Shown piece after piece: positions 1-11,750 of a DNA stretch of 64,000 nt (the first letter of the stretch is position 1; every line of letters starts with the position of its first letter). Source of the stretch: Acorus gramineus. Its lineage: Eukaryota; Streptophyta; Magnoliopsida; Acorales; Acoraceae. Position numbers and translations under genes: made by a program. The stretch lies in the NCBI GenBank assembly GCA_030737835.1, contig CM060849.1:3286001-3350000 (forward strand), written 5' to 3'. The notes below the pieces were generated by a model that searched no databases, was not told where the DNA came from, and saw nothing but the letters and a program-made list of their open reading frames with translations.

Positions 1-62
1 TGACATTGAAATGAAAAATGGACGATGGGATTGATATCATGTATTTTGACAGCAAGATAAAA

Positions 63-136
63 CCGCCATAAATAAATGTTATTTGTGATGGAACAACAGA
101 CCCTCCATAAATAAATGGTGTTTGCGACGGCTCCAC
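63..136. repeat. Two-copy 39-bp tandem repeat, possible DNA-transposon subterminal repeat
   Basis: The phrase CCATAAATAAATG occurs at 66-78 and again at 105-117, a 39-bp period. The first copy is followed by TTTGTGATGG and the second by TTTGCGACGG. Alternating GCGACGG/GTGATGG words and related phrases downstream (ATCACAAGATATCGTTGCAA) recall subterminal repeats of CACTA-type transposons and derived MITEs. No terminal inverted repeat or TSD is visible because the window cuts the region, so the family is only a guess. Confidence 0.3.
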
Positions 137-257
137 TCCATCAAATTATAAGCGTTTGGGACAGTTTTAGTGTACCATCACAAGATATCGTTGCAAAAAA
201 TGATTTTTCTTGTAATGACTATTTATTTAAAACTAAAAATTATAATCTTCAGTGCAT

Positions 258-310
258 AAGTTTTAGGGTTACTCTATTTGCACCCTTCTTTGTTTGTAAA
301 TAAGTCCCTT
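258..310 (-). repeat. Left arm of an inverted repeat spanning the T1 insertion
   Basis: The 18-mer CTCTATTTGCACCCTTCT at 272-289 is the exact reverse complement of 52489-52506, just beyond the right TSD of T1. Similarity continues with mismatches on both sides (a GGGACTTATTTAC-like and a CCCTAAAACTTA-like stretch). With T1 removed, the two arms lie about 1.3 kb apart in opposite orientation around the segment 311-1556. This could be the ends of an old DNA element or two copies of a dispersed repeat. Confidence 0.4.
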
Positions 311-1229
311 TAAACATTTTGTTTCTAAAGATCTATTAAAATATTCATAATATATGCCCCTAATAAGTAAGTTCACCTAATTTTTTTGTAAAATATTTAA
401 ATAACATTAATTTAATTAGTACACCCCCCAATAAATAAGCTCATTCAATTTTTTAGAAAAATATTTACTTAACATTCCTTTAATAAGTATGTCTCCCATC
501 TCATATAAATTTAAATATATATTCTTCCTTCCGTGGGAAAGAAGATGAAGGAGAAGTTTTTTTACGTAGTAGTTGGGCATGACTTCTTCTTAGTTATAAT
601 TATTTTTTTATCAAGAAATGAAAATGAAAAAAATAACCTTAATATAATATTTGTTATAATATAATTAATTAATAATAGTCTAATTAATTTCTTGTTATTT
701 TCAAATCAACCGTGAGCCATTCTCCTTGTCACTCCCTTCTCAACCTATCCTTTATTTATTTTTTTCCAATCAATTTCTAGGTTTTTTTTTATTCTTTTGT
801 CATTTTGGAATATATATGATTAGTTATTCTCAAATTAGTTTTATTTTATTTCTATTAATGTAAATATAAGGGTATTTTTGACATTTCTTCAAGGCATTAA
901 TGGTTTAAATAGAAATTTATATGGAAGTTAACTAGGATGGTATATGCATAATTTTTAAATATTTTAATGGTATACAAATAAATAAGTTATTTAGAGTGGT
1001 ATAAAAATAAATAGCATGTGTTTTACATGGTATACATGAAAAAAACTGTAAAATCAATAATTTAATATTCATACAAACCATATTTATGTATGGTTTGTAT
1101 TTACATCAAATTAACTTAAAAAATCTCTCAATTAACATATTTACCCCTACAACCTCTCAAAACGCATGGAACAATTACGTAAATAACAAGCAACAATGAG
1201 GGTATTTAAGTCAACTTCTTACCAACTCA

Positions 1230-1440
1230 ATTTGCATGTGTGGGAATCGCCTATTGAACCGCACGGCCCTCCCCAGCGGAGCTCTGCCAACAATCACCTT
1301 CTGTAGCATGTCCAAGCCACCAGAGATCCCCTCCTCCGCCTACATGAGCGCCACCAGAACCGGCAGCGCCATCGTGCAGTGCTCCTCCACTGCCGCTATG
1401 ACCGCTCACTGTGAGAATCAGAATCCAGGTAATAGGGAGA
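1230..1440 (-). other. GC-rich coding-like island, unrecognised
   Basis: About 200 bp of GC-rich, codon-like sequence stands out inside an AT-rich flank. Both strands can be read for a stretch: the forward frame is open over 1236-1466, and the reverse frame gives a plausible soluble-protein composition (segments such as EEGISGGLDMLQKVIVGRAP) but is not open throughout. I do not recognise a family. It could be a captured or decayed exon fragment, or the GC-rich core of a small mobile element. No start, splice site or promoter supports an active gene. Confidence 0.25.
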
Positions 1441-1556
1441 AAAGGAGGACTGGATCAAAAACATGAAGGGGTGTAAAAAAAAAATTGGGTTAAGAGTTTA
1501 AATATGAGGGGCTTTTAAATTACTTATCCAAAATATGATGGGCTTATTTACAAGAG

Positions 1557-1710
1557 TGTAGATACCCTAATTTTGACCATCCAAAGAAAGGAAATTTACA
1601 TCAAGTAATATTGGAAACAACCACGTTTGGGCATTCAAATAGAAAACTCCCTTGGAAACCAAAACCAGAAACCTTAGTCCAACACTTAGAAATATCTGAG
1701 AGCCTGGACA
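1557..1710 (+). repeat. T1 5' LTR, first part
   Basis: The sequence from TGTAGATACCC to GAGCCTGGACA matches the first part of the T1 3' LTR at 51181-51334, with shared phrases TTGGAAACAACCACG and CTCCCTTGGAAACC. It stops at 1710 exactly where A1 begins; its last five bases GGACA are duplicated at 19021-19025, after which the LTR resumes. Confidence 0.92.
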
Positions 1711-2020
1711 TGTTATGCCTGTGTCATTTGGAGCCATTTCGGTTAAGCCTTGGTCACATCTGGGTCATTCAGGGCCTTTTTCTTTTTCGATCGGAGTCAC
1801 TAAAATTTTAGCTTTTAACTACCTGTGGGAGTTGGAGTACTCTGATTGAAAATCTAACTGCATATTATGGGTCCTGGTACTGTTTCGTACTACCCATAAA
1901 AATTTCATCGAATTCCGGTAACATTTTGAAAAATATGCAGTTCCAAACCGTATCCAAGTTTTGAGAATTCCTGGTTGGTCGAATAGTGTGAGATATTTTG
2001 AGGATGTGGTGACCTTTGGT

Positions 2021-5000
2021 TGTCACGCCCCGGGCGTCCCCGAGACGCGGCAAGTGTATATAAAATATCAGAATCTACACAGGGGTCAACAATATATCAT
2101 ACACAAGCAACCAGAATGACACACAGACAAACAAAGAGGCTGACATGATATATACACCAAATGCGGAAGCGAAAGACTGAATCTGTAAATAAACATACTA
2201 CAGACTCGATACTCAATCATCTGTCCTGTGAGAGCCAATATACACAAATACATCCGAATATATACAAACGCGTGCGAAGCACGGAAATAAAATACATACA
2301 GTCAAGAAGGGATGCTGATAGCCTCTGGCACTCGCGGAACGTAGCGCTGCTCCGCTACTGAAGGAATCCCTCGAACGGCTCCAACTGCTCCTCCGGCTCC
2401 GGCTCAGTGACAACTGGGGAAAACATATGCGAGGGGTGAGCCACACGCTCAGTGAACAGCACAACCCATGCATCACAGACAATATTGACCACAATTCAAT
2501 CTTTATAACCCACAATCTTTTAATATCAACCACAAAATGGTAACAAATGGACAAACCAGTGGGTCGCTCAATCGCCAACCCACTACACCCTCACCCTCAC
2601 CCTTCAATGGGTGACATAGGATTTTGGGACTGATAATCATCCAATCACAAAACCGGTGGGTCGCTAATCGCCAACCCACATCACCCTCACCCTCACCCTA
2701 CCACGGGTGACATAGGATTTTGGGACTGACTAGGCTGTTGGTCACCCTTGGTCCACCGATAGTCTCTCCTCCACTCCGTAGGCCGCTTGGCTACTCCCAC
2801 ATTCAGCACAGTCCGAAACCAAATCAGGAGGTGCCTACTGATGGGAGCCCTCACCCACAACTTCAGCACAGTCCGAAACCAAAATCAGGAGGCACCTACT
2901 GATGGGAACCCTTGGAAGGGACGGCCTTTCTAACGCTGGGGCAGCCTCTACCGGATCCAACGAAGGGAACAGAACAGCCTATCCATACGCACATGATCCA
3001 CTCGGATCCGCCGACTACACACATCAACGACTCAAATGTCCTGAATTCCTCAGAATTCTTCCAGGGCGCATAACCAAGATGCGGAGAACATGTACAGCAA
3101 TAGCAAGGTTGTAATATCATTGGGGGAAAGGAACTTGGGAGGGCAGCGTGAGTTCCCAATATAGGACACCCCGACAACCAAACAAGGAACACGGTGTACC
3201 CTAGCCCGGGTCTCACCGCTGTCCTCGCGAGGCCCCTCCCCTATAATATTCACTAAGATGCTAAATGATACAAGGGGTATAACATTAATTATCAACTAGA
3301 GATATAATATTATTGGGACAAGAACCTTGGGAGGGCAGCATGAGGTCCCGATACAGGACATCCCGACAACCAAACAAGGGACACGGAGTACCCTAACCCA
3401 GGTCTCAATGTTGACCTCGCAAGGCCCCTCCCTATAATATTATCTAAAGCATGCAATTAAGCATATACTAGCATTTAATTTAATAAATAAACTAGTAGGA
3501 CACATGCATAGGCCAAGGCTTCCTAGCATGAGAACAGGGGGACATGATGCATGGCTCATACACATATCCTAAGGGTGCAAGTCCCTAACATACAAGTCTA
3601 GGGTAGCATGCATTCTACATTTAAATCATGCTCGCATGAAATACACTTTACAACAGGTTAATATAAATCCATGGTGCCCCAGGAGAGGTCGGTATACGCC
3701 CAAATGCGTATAACGCCTCTCTACTGGGTTGGATTGTCCCACTCACCAGAATCCGGGTCGTCGCGCGACCGTCCGTCAAGATCTGCAAGACAGGCATTTA
3801 TACGGTGAGTAAAATACATAAATACATCAAAATACTCTAAAATACTCAACACTCGAACAAGCGTACATACGGCCCGTACGCACGCGTATCCGAGCATCCC
3901 GACTCACTCCCGAACCCACCGGGCAGCCGCACGCACGGCCACCCGCCTCGGGCGCACAGCCGAGTCCCGGCCCGCGAGCCAAGGCGCCCTGCCGAACTCA
4001 GCCCGCACGCCCGGACAGCCTGCCGAGCCACCCGGGTGCACCGCGCGTCCACTGCGCCCCGCCGCAGCAGCCCACGCGCACCCCGCACGCCCCCGCGCGT
4101 ACCACGCGAGCACACCGCACGCCCCGCGCGCCCAGCGCCTCGCCCCGCGCGCACCACCAGCTCCGCCCCGCGCGCACTCTGCGCGCACCACCAGCTCCGC
4201 CCCGCGCGCACTCCGCACGCACCACCAGCTTCGCCCCGCGCCCAGCATCCGCGACCAGCTCCCAGCGCTCAGCGCCCAGCACCCGGGACCCTCACCCAGC
4301 GCCCACGCGCACGCCCGTGCAACTCGCGCCCAGCGCGCCTGCCAGCCTACCCGCGCTGCTGCCTGCCTGCGCGTATCGCCGAGTGGCCCGAGCACCGCTC
4401 GCCTGCACGCCTGGGTACTGCCCGCTTGATGCCCGAGCACCTCCTGCCCAGAACGCCTGTGCGCCCAGCCTGCCTGCCCGGCCTGCCAGCGCACACAGCC
4501 CAACCTACCCGCATGCCTCCCCCTGCACCCCCCGAGCGCACGCCCGCTCGCGCACCCACGCTCACGCGCTCGCGCGCCCGGCAAACTGGTGCGCCTGCTC
4601 CCAGCCTACCCGGGGCTTCTAGCCCTACCCAGCGCGCCCAGCACGCCTGCAGCACCACCCGAGCGCACGCCGCGTGCACGCCTGCGCGCACGCACTTGCG
4701 CGCCCGGCCACCTGGTGCCCCAGCCTGCTGCGCCCGCTGCCCACCTGTCCGGAACAGACCACCAACCAACCGAGCACCTCTACCACCGACCTCCGGCCAC
4801 CAATGGCCTCCGACCACCACCCCACCGCCACCAACGGCCACCCACAGCCGCCGACCACCACCCAACCTCAAATCCAACATCCTAACATACATCTAAGCAT
4901 GAAAAGAGAGGAAAAAGGGCTTACCAAGGGGAGGAAGAGAAGTCCGGTTGCTCTCCGCGCACCGAAACCTTTCCCCAAAGGCCTCCAACGCCGGGATCTA

Positions 5001-5510
5001 CTGCCACCTCCGAAATGGCCCAAATCAGAGGAGAAAAGAGGGGGGATGGAGGGGCCAAACTCGCTGGAATTCGAATTTGAAAGCACCGGGGTGTAGATCG
5101 GGACCCGATCTACACTTCCTATGCTTTAGGTTTTTGGGTTTGAAAGCTCTAGGGGGCTCAAATCAAAGAAAAGGAGAGAGGGGAGAGAGAAAAACATTTG
5201 GTAGGGATGATGAATAGTGCCCATCAAATATTAGATCTCACTTATATAGCAAGTCCCTTAAAAACACTGATACGCCCCGGAACTGTGAAATTCCAGAAAC
5301 GTTGCCGGAATTCGATGAAATTTTCGTGAGAGGCCTAAAATGGCACCAGGACACCAAATATGCAGTTAGATTTTCAATCGGAGTTCTCTAACTCAAGACG
5401 ATAGCTAACAGTCCAAAAATCAGCGGTTCCGATCGAAAACCGAAAAAAACGAAAAACTGCCAGAATGCTCCAATGGTTACCAGCAGGCTAAAAGTGACAC
5501 ATATATAACA
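2021..5510 (-). mobile_element. Solo LTR of family B, reverse orientation
   Basis: It starts TGTCACGCCCCGGGCG and ends CATATATAACA, the reverse complement of a family-B LTR. The 5-bp TSD TTGGT lies at 2016-2020 and 5511-5515. At 3490 bp it is one LTR long with no internal region, so it is a solo LTR left by recombination. A TATA-like TTATATA sits at 5242-5248 (minus strand). A very CpG-rich block spans about 3855-4760. The candidate microexon is 3747-3782 and the upstream candidate intron 3783-4924 (minus strand). Confidence 0.93.
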
Positions 5511-6004
5511 TTGGTAACCTTACCCCCACCATGCTTAGTGATGAAGAAACCTTTGGTCTTTTGGTATGTGAGTGGGTGAGCCTAACCCTAACCTCACCCC
5601 CCCTTATGGTCACCCCTAGACACTATTTGGGCATGAAAATGACATTTTTGCCCTCTCTCTCTCTCTCCCCCTCTCTCCCATTTCGTGGAACACTTTCTCT
5701 CCCTCTCTTGGTCTCTTTTTTTCTCCTCTTTGTGTGTGAAGAAGGAGGAGGAAGAAGCAATTGAAGGAAAAGATGAAGAAGAAGCACAAGAAAGAGTGAG
5801 AAAGGGTGAGTATGTGTTGTTGTTGTTGTTGTTGTTGTTTCTCTTCTCTCTATCCCCTTCTCATGCCCCTTTGCACCCCTGTTTTCTGCCATGAAGGGCT
5901 TGAGGAGATGCTGATGAGGTGGTGGTAGTGGTGGTGGTGGTGGTTGAGGTGGTCGTGGGTGTGTCGAGAACCCCGCATCTCCCCATTTCCCTCCCCCTGT
6001 TTTG

Positions 6005-8591
6005 GTAAGGCAGCACTCTGTATTTTAAAGATATCAGTGAATCTAGTATTTAGAGGCACATTTTTAGGATTATGTCTTCATATGATATGATCATCTATGT
6101 GTCTAGTTGTTATATATGAAATTTGGGGTCATTATGATATCTGTGGTGTAAGTTAGAACCTGTTTTGCATGGCCTGTCCAGATTCGCGTAGGAATTGACC
6201 TGCTTCTGGAAATAATTTATTTTGGGCTTGTAGAGGAAAAATTAGGTTCTAATGTCTTCATATCAGAGAATGTGCAGGTTTTATTTCATAATTTTTGGAA
6301 GTGTATTGGGTGCTGTGGAGATCAATTAGTAGGGTTGGTTGCAGCAGGTTTGGCAGTTTTGTTTGGTTGAGTGTCAAGGAGTTGTTTGCATGTGTCTTGT
6401 GTGATAATATGGAAGTATCAGGGGTTAGGGTCTTCATGAAGTAGGCTTATATGTGTGATAGGAGGTTCCATAATTTAATTATGGATCATTGGTTGTGTTT
6501 TGCAGATCTCGTAGACCGGATGGGCGAGGTCCCGGGTTGCGGTGAGTGGTTTGACCAATCCCCCCCCCTCGAGATGCTCTTGACACGCGCAGTCGTGCGT
6601 CACGCATCGATGGGGCATCCTAGCTATACTACTTGTGTAGATAAGTAGTATGGCCATGCTTAAACTATAATATGTTAGATATCTTGCATGCTAGGCTTAT
6701 ATTGCATGTATTGTATCCATGTATGAATGATTGTATCGCATGCGCCTCTCTAGTATGGGCATGTATTTCTGTAATGTGTATTGATGTATAGAATATGGCA
6801 TGCCTTAGGTAGTATTGTAATACTACTCCCACCATATTAATTGGAATATCCAGCATGATTAAGTCTAGGTTAATAACAGGCACCTGCCTAATATTCCCTT
6901 GCGATAAGACTCGAGGGCGTGGTGTAGTTGTTGCGCCCATGCTAATGGGGCAAAGCTATGACCAACTTCATGAGATGATGATCTCTCTCGCCCTCTCCCT
7001 CTGCACGAACTGATTATGTAGATGCGATTTTCAACTCGACTTAGGTTTGTTTGGATTATTGGCATGCACCTATTAGTGCGCAAGATTTGCGCTTGACCCT
7101 TCCTTTTTAAGTTGGCGATATCCAATGCATGCTTAAGTTAGGCCTTGTGTGCTTATGTGATTAATGGCCATGTATGCATGTTGTATGATTTATTATGATG
7201 TAAATCCATGTTAGGGAGTATCCCTATAATTATTTGATAGGTTATCGTGCATGTAGTTCATGTACATAACTAAGATATAATTCTCCTGGATATATATATG
7301 CGCATGTTAAAACTGATTAGGCCTATCTGAAATAGGCGTGGGTATGACCCGTTGTCGGGTTGTACCTTATTAGTTAGAGCGCTAGCGATGTAATCGCCCC
7401 CGTGCATCTGAGCGATGCACTCGTTTGGAATTCAGGAGAATTCATTATCTTATTGGTTTTGTTAAGCCGGTAGTTGTGGCATTAAGCTAGGCCTACCCGT
7501 GTTAGGCGTGTATATGAACCGCCTGTTGGGTTATGTGCCTTGGGATTATTTCTGCGTGAGAGCAGAGGCAACCCCCCTTGTGTCCAAGCGACGCAATCGT
7601 GTGGGAGTACAATAGTATTCGATATCATCGATATGTGATTATCGAGAGTTGGTTTTTTTCCATTGGGTTCGCTTTGCGAACATGGAGTGTTTCCTCCCAA
7701 TGTCGTCTGTGTTGAAGCGGCCCGGGTTGTAGCTGTCCTAATAGAGGGCTCCCATCCGTAGGTACGACCGATACGTTAGGAAGCGTACTGATCGTGGGAG
7801 TATACCAGGTAGAGGCTACCCGGGAGAAGGCTAACGAATGATATTGCGAGCGTGAAATCGTTCTCCCCTTCGTTGGATCTGATGTAGGAACTCCCCGGCG
7901 TTGGAAAAGCTGTCCTAACAGAGGGCTCCCATCCGTAGGTACCACCGATGCGTTCGGAAGCGTACTGATCGTGGGAGTATACCAGGTAGAGGCTATGTGG
8001 GGAAAGGGCTACCGGTGGACCAAGGGTGTAGAGCAGTCTAAGTGTCTTCCAAAAGTCCTAGTCACCTCTAAAGGGTGAGGGTGAGGATGAGGTGAAGACA
8101 CATCGCCGCGTGACCCATTCGTTGTTCGTCCGTTCCCATAGTTGTTGGGTCCGGTCTCGTATCGATGTTCAAAGACATCGTTGGGCAATTATCTCGATGT
8201 AGATGATCCAGTAGTGTTGTGTAGACCAGTAATTCCAGGTCTCTTCGACCAACGGTATGGTCTCTCCCCAAAAGTCCCAAGAGTTTCCCTCCGGGAGTGA
8301 GGGTGAGGGTGAGGGTGAGGTTGGTGATCCAGTAGAGTTGTGTAGACCAGTAATTCCGCATCTCTTTGACCAACGGTATGGTCTCTCCCGAAAAGTCCCA
8401 AGAGTCTTCCTCCGAGAGTGACGGTGAGGGCAAGGTTGGTCACGGCGCCGTGTGACCCTGTTATCCATGGGTTTCCACCCATGTTTTTCCTTGAAAGGAA
8501 ATTGCCTTAGTATTGAACTGTTGTAATGGTGATTGGTTTCCAGCCACTCACTGAGCTTGTAGCTCACCCCTCGCATACTGTTTCTTTTCAG
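6005..8591 (+). other. Candidate spliced leader in A1 LTR: intron 1, 36-nt microexon, intron 2
   Basis: A donor-like GTAAGG at 6005 is followed by TTTTGCAG ending at 6505, then 36 nt (6506-6541), then GTGAGT at 6542 and a pyrimidine-rich TTTCTTTTCAG ending at 8591. The same layout recurs in the A1 3' LTR (12552-13070, microexon 13071-13106) and in reverse in A3 (intron 44184-44701, microexon 44148-44183). Conservation of the junctions while flanking text diverges suggests splicing, but this is inference without transcript data. Confidence 0.5.
8293..8315 (+). other. G-quadruplex-type motif in A1 LTR
   Basis: Four GGG runs (8293, 8301, 8307, 8313) are separated by loops of five and three bases within a GGTGAG-repeat tract. 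An equivalent motif lies at 18357-18379 in the A1 3' LTR. It meets the usual four-run pattern; whether it folds is unknown. Confidence 0.55.
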
Positions 8592-8970
8592 GGGCAGTGT
8601 TGGGCGTGGAGCTGGAGCTTCCCTGTGTATGGTCATATGGGCGTTGAGCGTTCTTCCGGCCGGTGGCGAGTGCGAGGCTGTCAGCAGTCCTAGAGTCATT
8701 TTATGTATTGTACATTAAACAGGTTGTATTATTTGGATTAGACTTGGCTCTCACAAGAGCCAAGACAGTGATTGTGTATTCGAGTATGTAATAATGTTTT
8801 TGGTTTACAGACATTGTTGATATCTTATGCTTTCACTTTTTAGACAGTTATCATTGGTTTGCCAGCTTGTATGTTGTCTATTGGAGTCATTATTGACCTC
8901 TTGTACTTGATAGCTGATACTTCATTATTGCCACGTCTCGGGGACGGCCGCCCTGGGGCGTGACAAAAGT

Positions 8971-8982
8971 TGGTATCAGAGC
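8971..8982 (+). other. A1 primer-binding site (initiator tRNA-Met)
   Basis: TGGTATCAGAGC begins six bases after the LTR end at 8965. It is the canonical plant LTR-retrotransposon site complementary to the 3' end of initiator tRNA-Met, and it fixes the LTR/internal boundary. Confidence 0.95.
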
Positions 8983-11735
8983 CTGGTTCTGTCAGAGCCT
9001 AAGTCTAGTCGTATAGATGATGAGTCGTAGGATTGTCATCCGAGTACTCTTGTTTTAGAAGTTTATCTTAGGTTGCTGACATGCCTCCTCGCATCCGTGG
9101 ACGTGGACGTGGCCACCCCTGGACCCCCCTTAAGTTGTCGACTGGGTTGACTGAATAGGGTCAGTTGTTGGATCCCTTGTTGTGGGATTAAGGCTTGGGT
9201 AGGAGATTCCAGCCCAGTAGTATGATAGTGATGAATTGGTTACAATTTCTATGGTATGTATTTCATCTCGATAATGGAGCTTCTTTTCCGTTCATCGGTA
9301 TTGCTGGTAACCATGGAGTTCGCGTGCAGCGCCAGTTTCAAGCTTTGAGGATGCGGCGTATTGCTCATTAAGGGGTGATGTCTTCTTTCAGTCTTCCTAC
9401 TCAGGATTAAGGGGCCTTGCGGGGTCATCGTTGAGACCCGGGCTAGGGTACTCCGTGTTCCTTGTTTGGTTGTCGGGATATCCTATATCGGGACCTCATG
9501 GTGCCCTCCCAAGGTTTCTTTTCCCAGTCAAGGAATACCTTTGAAGCATCTATTGATGATTGATTTTTCCTCTCACTTGGAAGGTGCTGTAGCTAGTGGT
9601 GATGCGTATGATCGGGATTGGGTGCGTCCTATTGCAGCTTGGTGGGCAATCGCTAGTGGACAGGGTTCCATAGTGGCATCTGGAGTCGCTTCAATATATC
9701 ATTGTGTGTTGTAGCTACCCGGTTGAGGACAGAGCCCTCTGAGGTGCTCCCAGATACTATACTTGTTGGTGCGCCCATATGGCAGAGATAGTGGGCTTGG
9801 GAGGCTACCAAGTAGAGGCCACACCGGGAGAGTGCTACTAGATGATGTCGAGAGCGTGGACTCCCCGTGATGAATCTGCCCATGGAGTGCAGGATGTTGG
9901 AGTTCCAATGGTTATAGTTGAGCGACCTATCTCTGGCGGCATGTGAAGCACAGATGTGGATATTGTCGCGTTTTGCCCAACATTTGTCGCAAATGAGGAG
10001 ACGCGATGCTAACGTTCATGATGGGACTCAACCGCCTTACAAGATAGATGACGTCGCATAGGCATTGTCGAGGTTCGATGACCCCCCTTATCGCATAGGC
10101 ATTGTCGAGGTTCGACGACCCCCTTGTCTTGTGGATTAAGTGCGGTTGAGCGGCTTACCAAGCATGTAAGTGTCATCATGAGCGCCAGCCATGCTCGAGG
10201 AGCAGAATCTAGACTAAATTGTTCGAGGTGTTGTTTTTGATCTTCCCGTAAGGGTTGAAGATCCGGTACCCCTTGCTGTGAATTGATGATCTATTCGACC
10301 AGCTCTGGGAGCGAGTGTCTTCTGTTAGATCAATCTTCGCACAAGGGTAGCACAAGTTGGAGATCCGGAAGTTGGACATCCTGTAGATGGCCTTTCGTGA
10401 CCGTTTCAGGCACTACCAATTTTAAGTACTACCGTCGAGGTTGACGAATGCGCCGGATGCCTTCATGGATCTCAAAAGTTTTATTGGGGCTCCATGGACT
10501 ACTTTGAGGTAGTCTTTATTGAGATTGCTAGTGGTGCGATGAAAAGGCGATATGGGTGACCTTGTTTCCCCAGGTTGGCATGCCCTCATGCAAAGTTCGA
10601 GAATCATCATCGCGTTGGAAAGCGTCAATCCATGGAGATTCTTCAGTGGACGTGGGAATGGGTTATCAGGGATTGTTGCAGACTCGCTAATGTCACATTC
10701 GGGTCACGACGCCGTCTAGGTGATCATTGACTGACTGACTAAGTCCGCGCTTCCCTCCCTAATCCGACTGATTGAGTCTCTGGACGCCTTGACGTGGGTT
10801 TTCACCTTCGCGATTGTTCGTCTTCATGGCACTCTGGTCGGCGCTATTTTCGGTTGAGACGCGAGGGTTACTTTGAGGTTATGGCGCAGCCTTGGCAGGC
10901 TTTGGCGCGAGCCTCTATTTAAGTATAGCGTTTCATCGCCGATGGATAGCCAGACAAAGAGGACGATTCAGACCTTGGAGGACATGCTAAGTGCCTGCGT
11001 GCTCGATGATAAGGGCAGTTGGGTGAGGCACCACCCATTTGTTGGGGTATGCCTCCAAGACGACTGCCATTCGAGCATCCTGATGGTACTGTGAAAGGCA
11101 CTCTACAGGCGCAGTTTTATACCTCCCTTGTGTTGGGACGGTTGAGGAGTGCCAGTTGGAGGGGCCACAAGTTATTTATTTGACCTTGCAGTGGCCAGGT
11201 TGGTTCATGTGTGCATCTGCACCTCCCAGAACCGATAGAAGGGCTACGCAGATCATCGTCGCCAGGAGCTTACCTTCGGGATTGGCGACCATGTTTTCCT
11301 GAAGGTGTCCCAGTTTAAGGGCATCCTCCGTTTCAACGTTTGGGGCAAGCTGAGTTGGCTCTTTAATGGGACTGTTTCTCGTCACTGAGTGAATTGGGGA
11401 GGTGGCTTGTCATGTAGCCTTTCCCCCACAGCTGGCTCATGCCCACGACGTCGTCCTTGTCTCATGGCTGAGGCGTTATGTCCATGATCCTGCTCATGTC
11501 ATTCCGTTTGACCGCCTCATACTCGAGCTAGATTTATCGTTCGTGGAGCAGTGGATCGAAGTCAAGGACCATCATGAGAAGAGGCTCCACGTCCTAAGAC
11601 CGTTCCTTTGATTAGAGTGTGTCGGTAGCGCTAGTCTGGTGCATAGACCACTTGGAAGCAAAAGGTCTATGAGTGATACTTGCTACATTCGGTCTTTCCT
11701 TTGGGATTCTTTAAATTTTGAGGACTAAATTTCCT
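8983..11735 (+). pseudogene. A1 internal region: compacted gag-pol relics
   Basis: A gag-like start reading MPPRIRGRGRG lies at 9081. At 9420-9530 sits a module (words GAGACCCGGGCTAGGG and CCTTGTTTGGTTGTCGGG) also found inside family-B LTRs. Weak RT remnants lie near 10240-10530, an integrase-core remnant near 10890-11090 (TIQTLEDMLSACVLD-like) and the end of a chromovirus-type integrase near 11260-11590 (FGIGDHVFLKVSQFKG; DPAHVIPF). The order follows Tekay-type elements, but the total is far shorter than a complete gag-pol. It is broken in many places; the same compact arrangement recurs in A3. Confidence 0.75.
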
Positions 11736-11750
11736 AAGGGGGGGGGAGAA
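11736..11750 (+). other. A1 polypurine tract
   Basis: A purine run (AAGGGGGGGGGAGAA) immediately precedes the 3' LTR start TGTTATGCC at 11751. This is the expected plus-strand primer of an LTR retrotransposon. Confidence 0.93.

Larger units (their letters stand above)
1..1556. other. AT-rich non-LTR flank left of T1
   Basis: This stretch is strongly AT-rich, unlike the LTR sequences that follow, and ends at the TSD copy AAGAG (1552-1556) of element T1. It contains a short tandem repeat near its start, one arm of an inverted repeat whose partner lies beyond T1, and one GC-rich coding-like island (1230-1440). Several phrases resembling GGGCTTATTTAC and AATAAGT recur degenerately through 300-500 and 1500-1556. 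I see no convincing host gene. It is best read as the original intergenic DNA into which T1 inserted. Confidence 0.6.
1711..8965 (+). repeat. A1 5' LTR, interrupted by a solo LTR
   Basis: The LTR runs 1711-2020 and 5516-8965, split by the family-B solo LTR. It contains a U3 block shared with family B (around 1840-1990), CT-rich and GGT-repeat leader sequence (5650-5960), a TTG triplet run near 5815-5840, a candidate two-intron structure (6005-8591), two tandem copies of a roughly 90-bp module containing GTAGGTACCACCGATGCG-like sequence (7736-7826 and 7915-8005), GGTGAG-repeat tracts, and the end CCACGTCTCGGGGACG...GCGTGACA. No long meaningful reading frame is present. Confidence 0.88.

Noticed and set aside
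115-303. Small 62-codon frame in the left flank
   Set aside because: It has AT-rich composition, no domain and overlaps a repeat, with nothing to support translation.
2580-2730. CRISPR-like short repeats (CACCCTCACCCT units)
   Set aside because: They are simple GGTGAG microsatellite tracts in plant LTRs with no spacers of uniform length; CRISPR is not expected in a plant nucleus.
8169-8699. 176-codon minus-strand frame in A1 LTR and similar frames at 18233-18612 and 42215-42617
   Set aside because: They translate the GGTGAG tracts and module repeats (Thr-Leu-Thr-Leu and His-Pro runs), not a protein.
8971-8982. tRNA gene fragment
   Set aside because: It matches only the 3' end of tRNA-Met next to an LTR end, which is a primer-binding site and not a tRNA gene.
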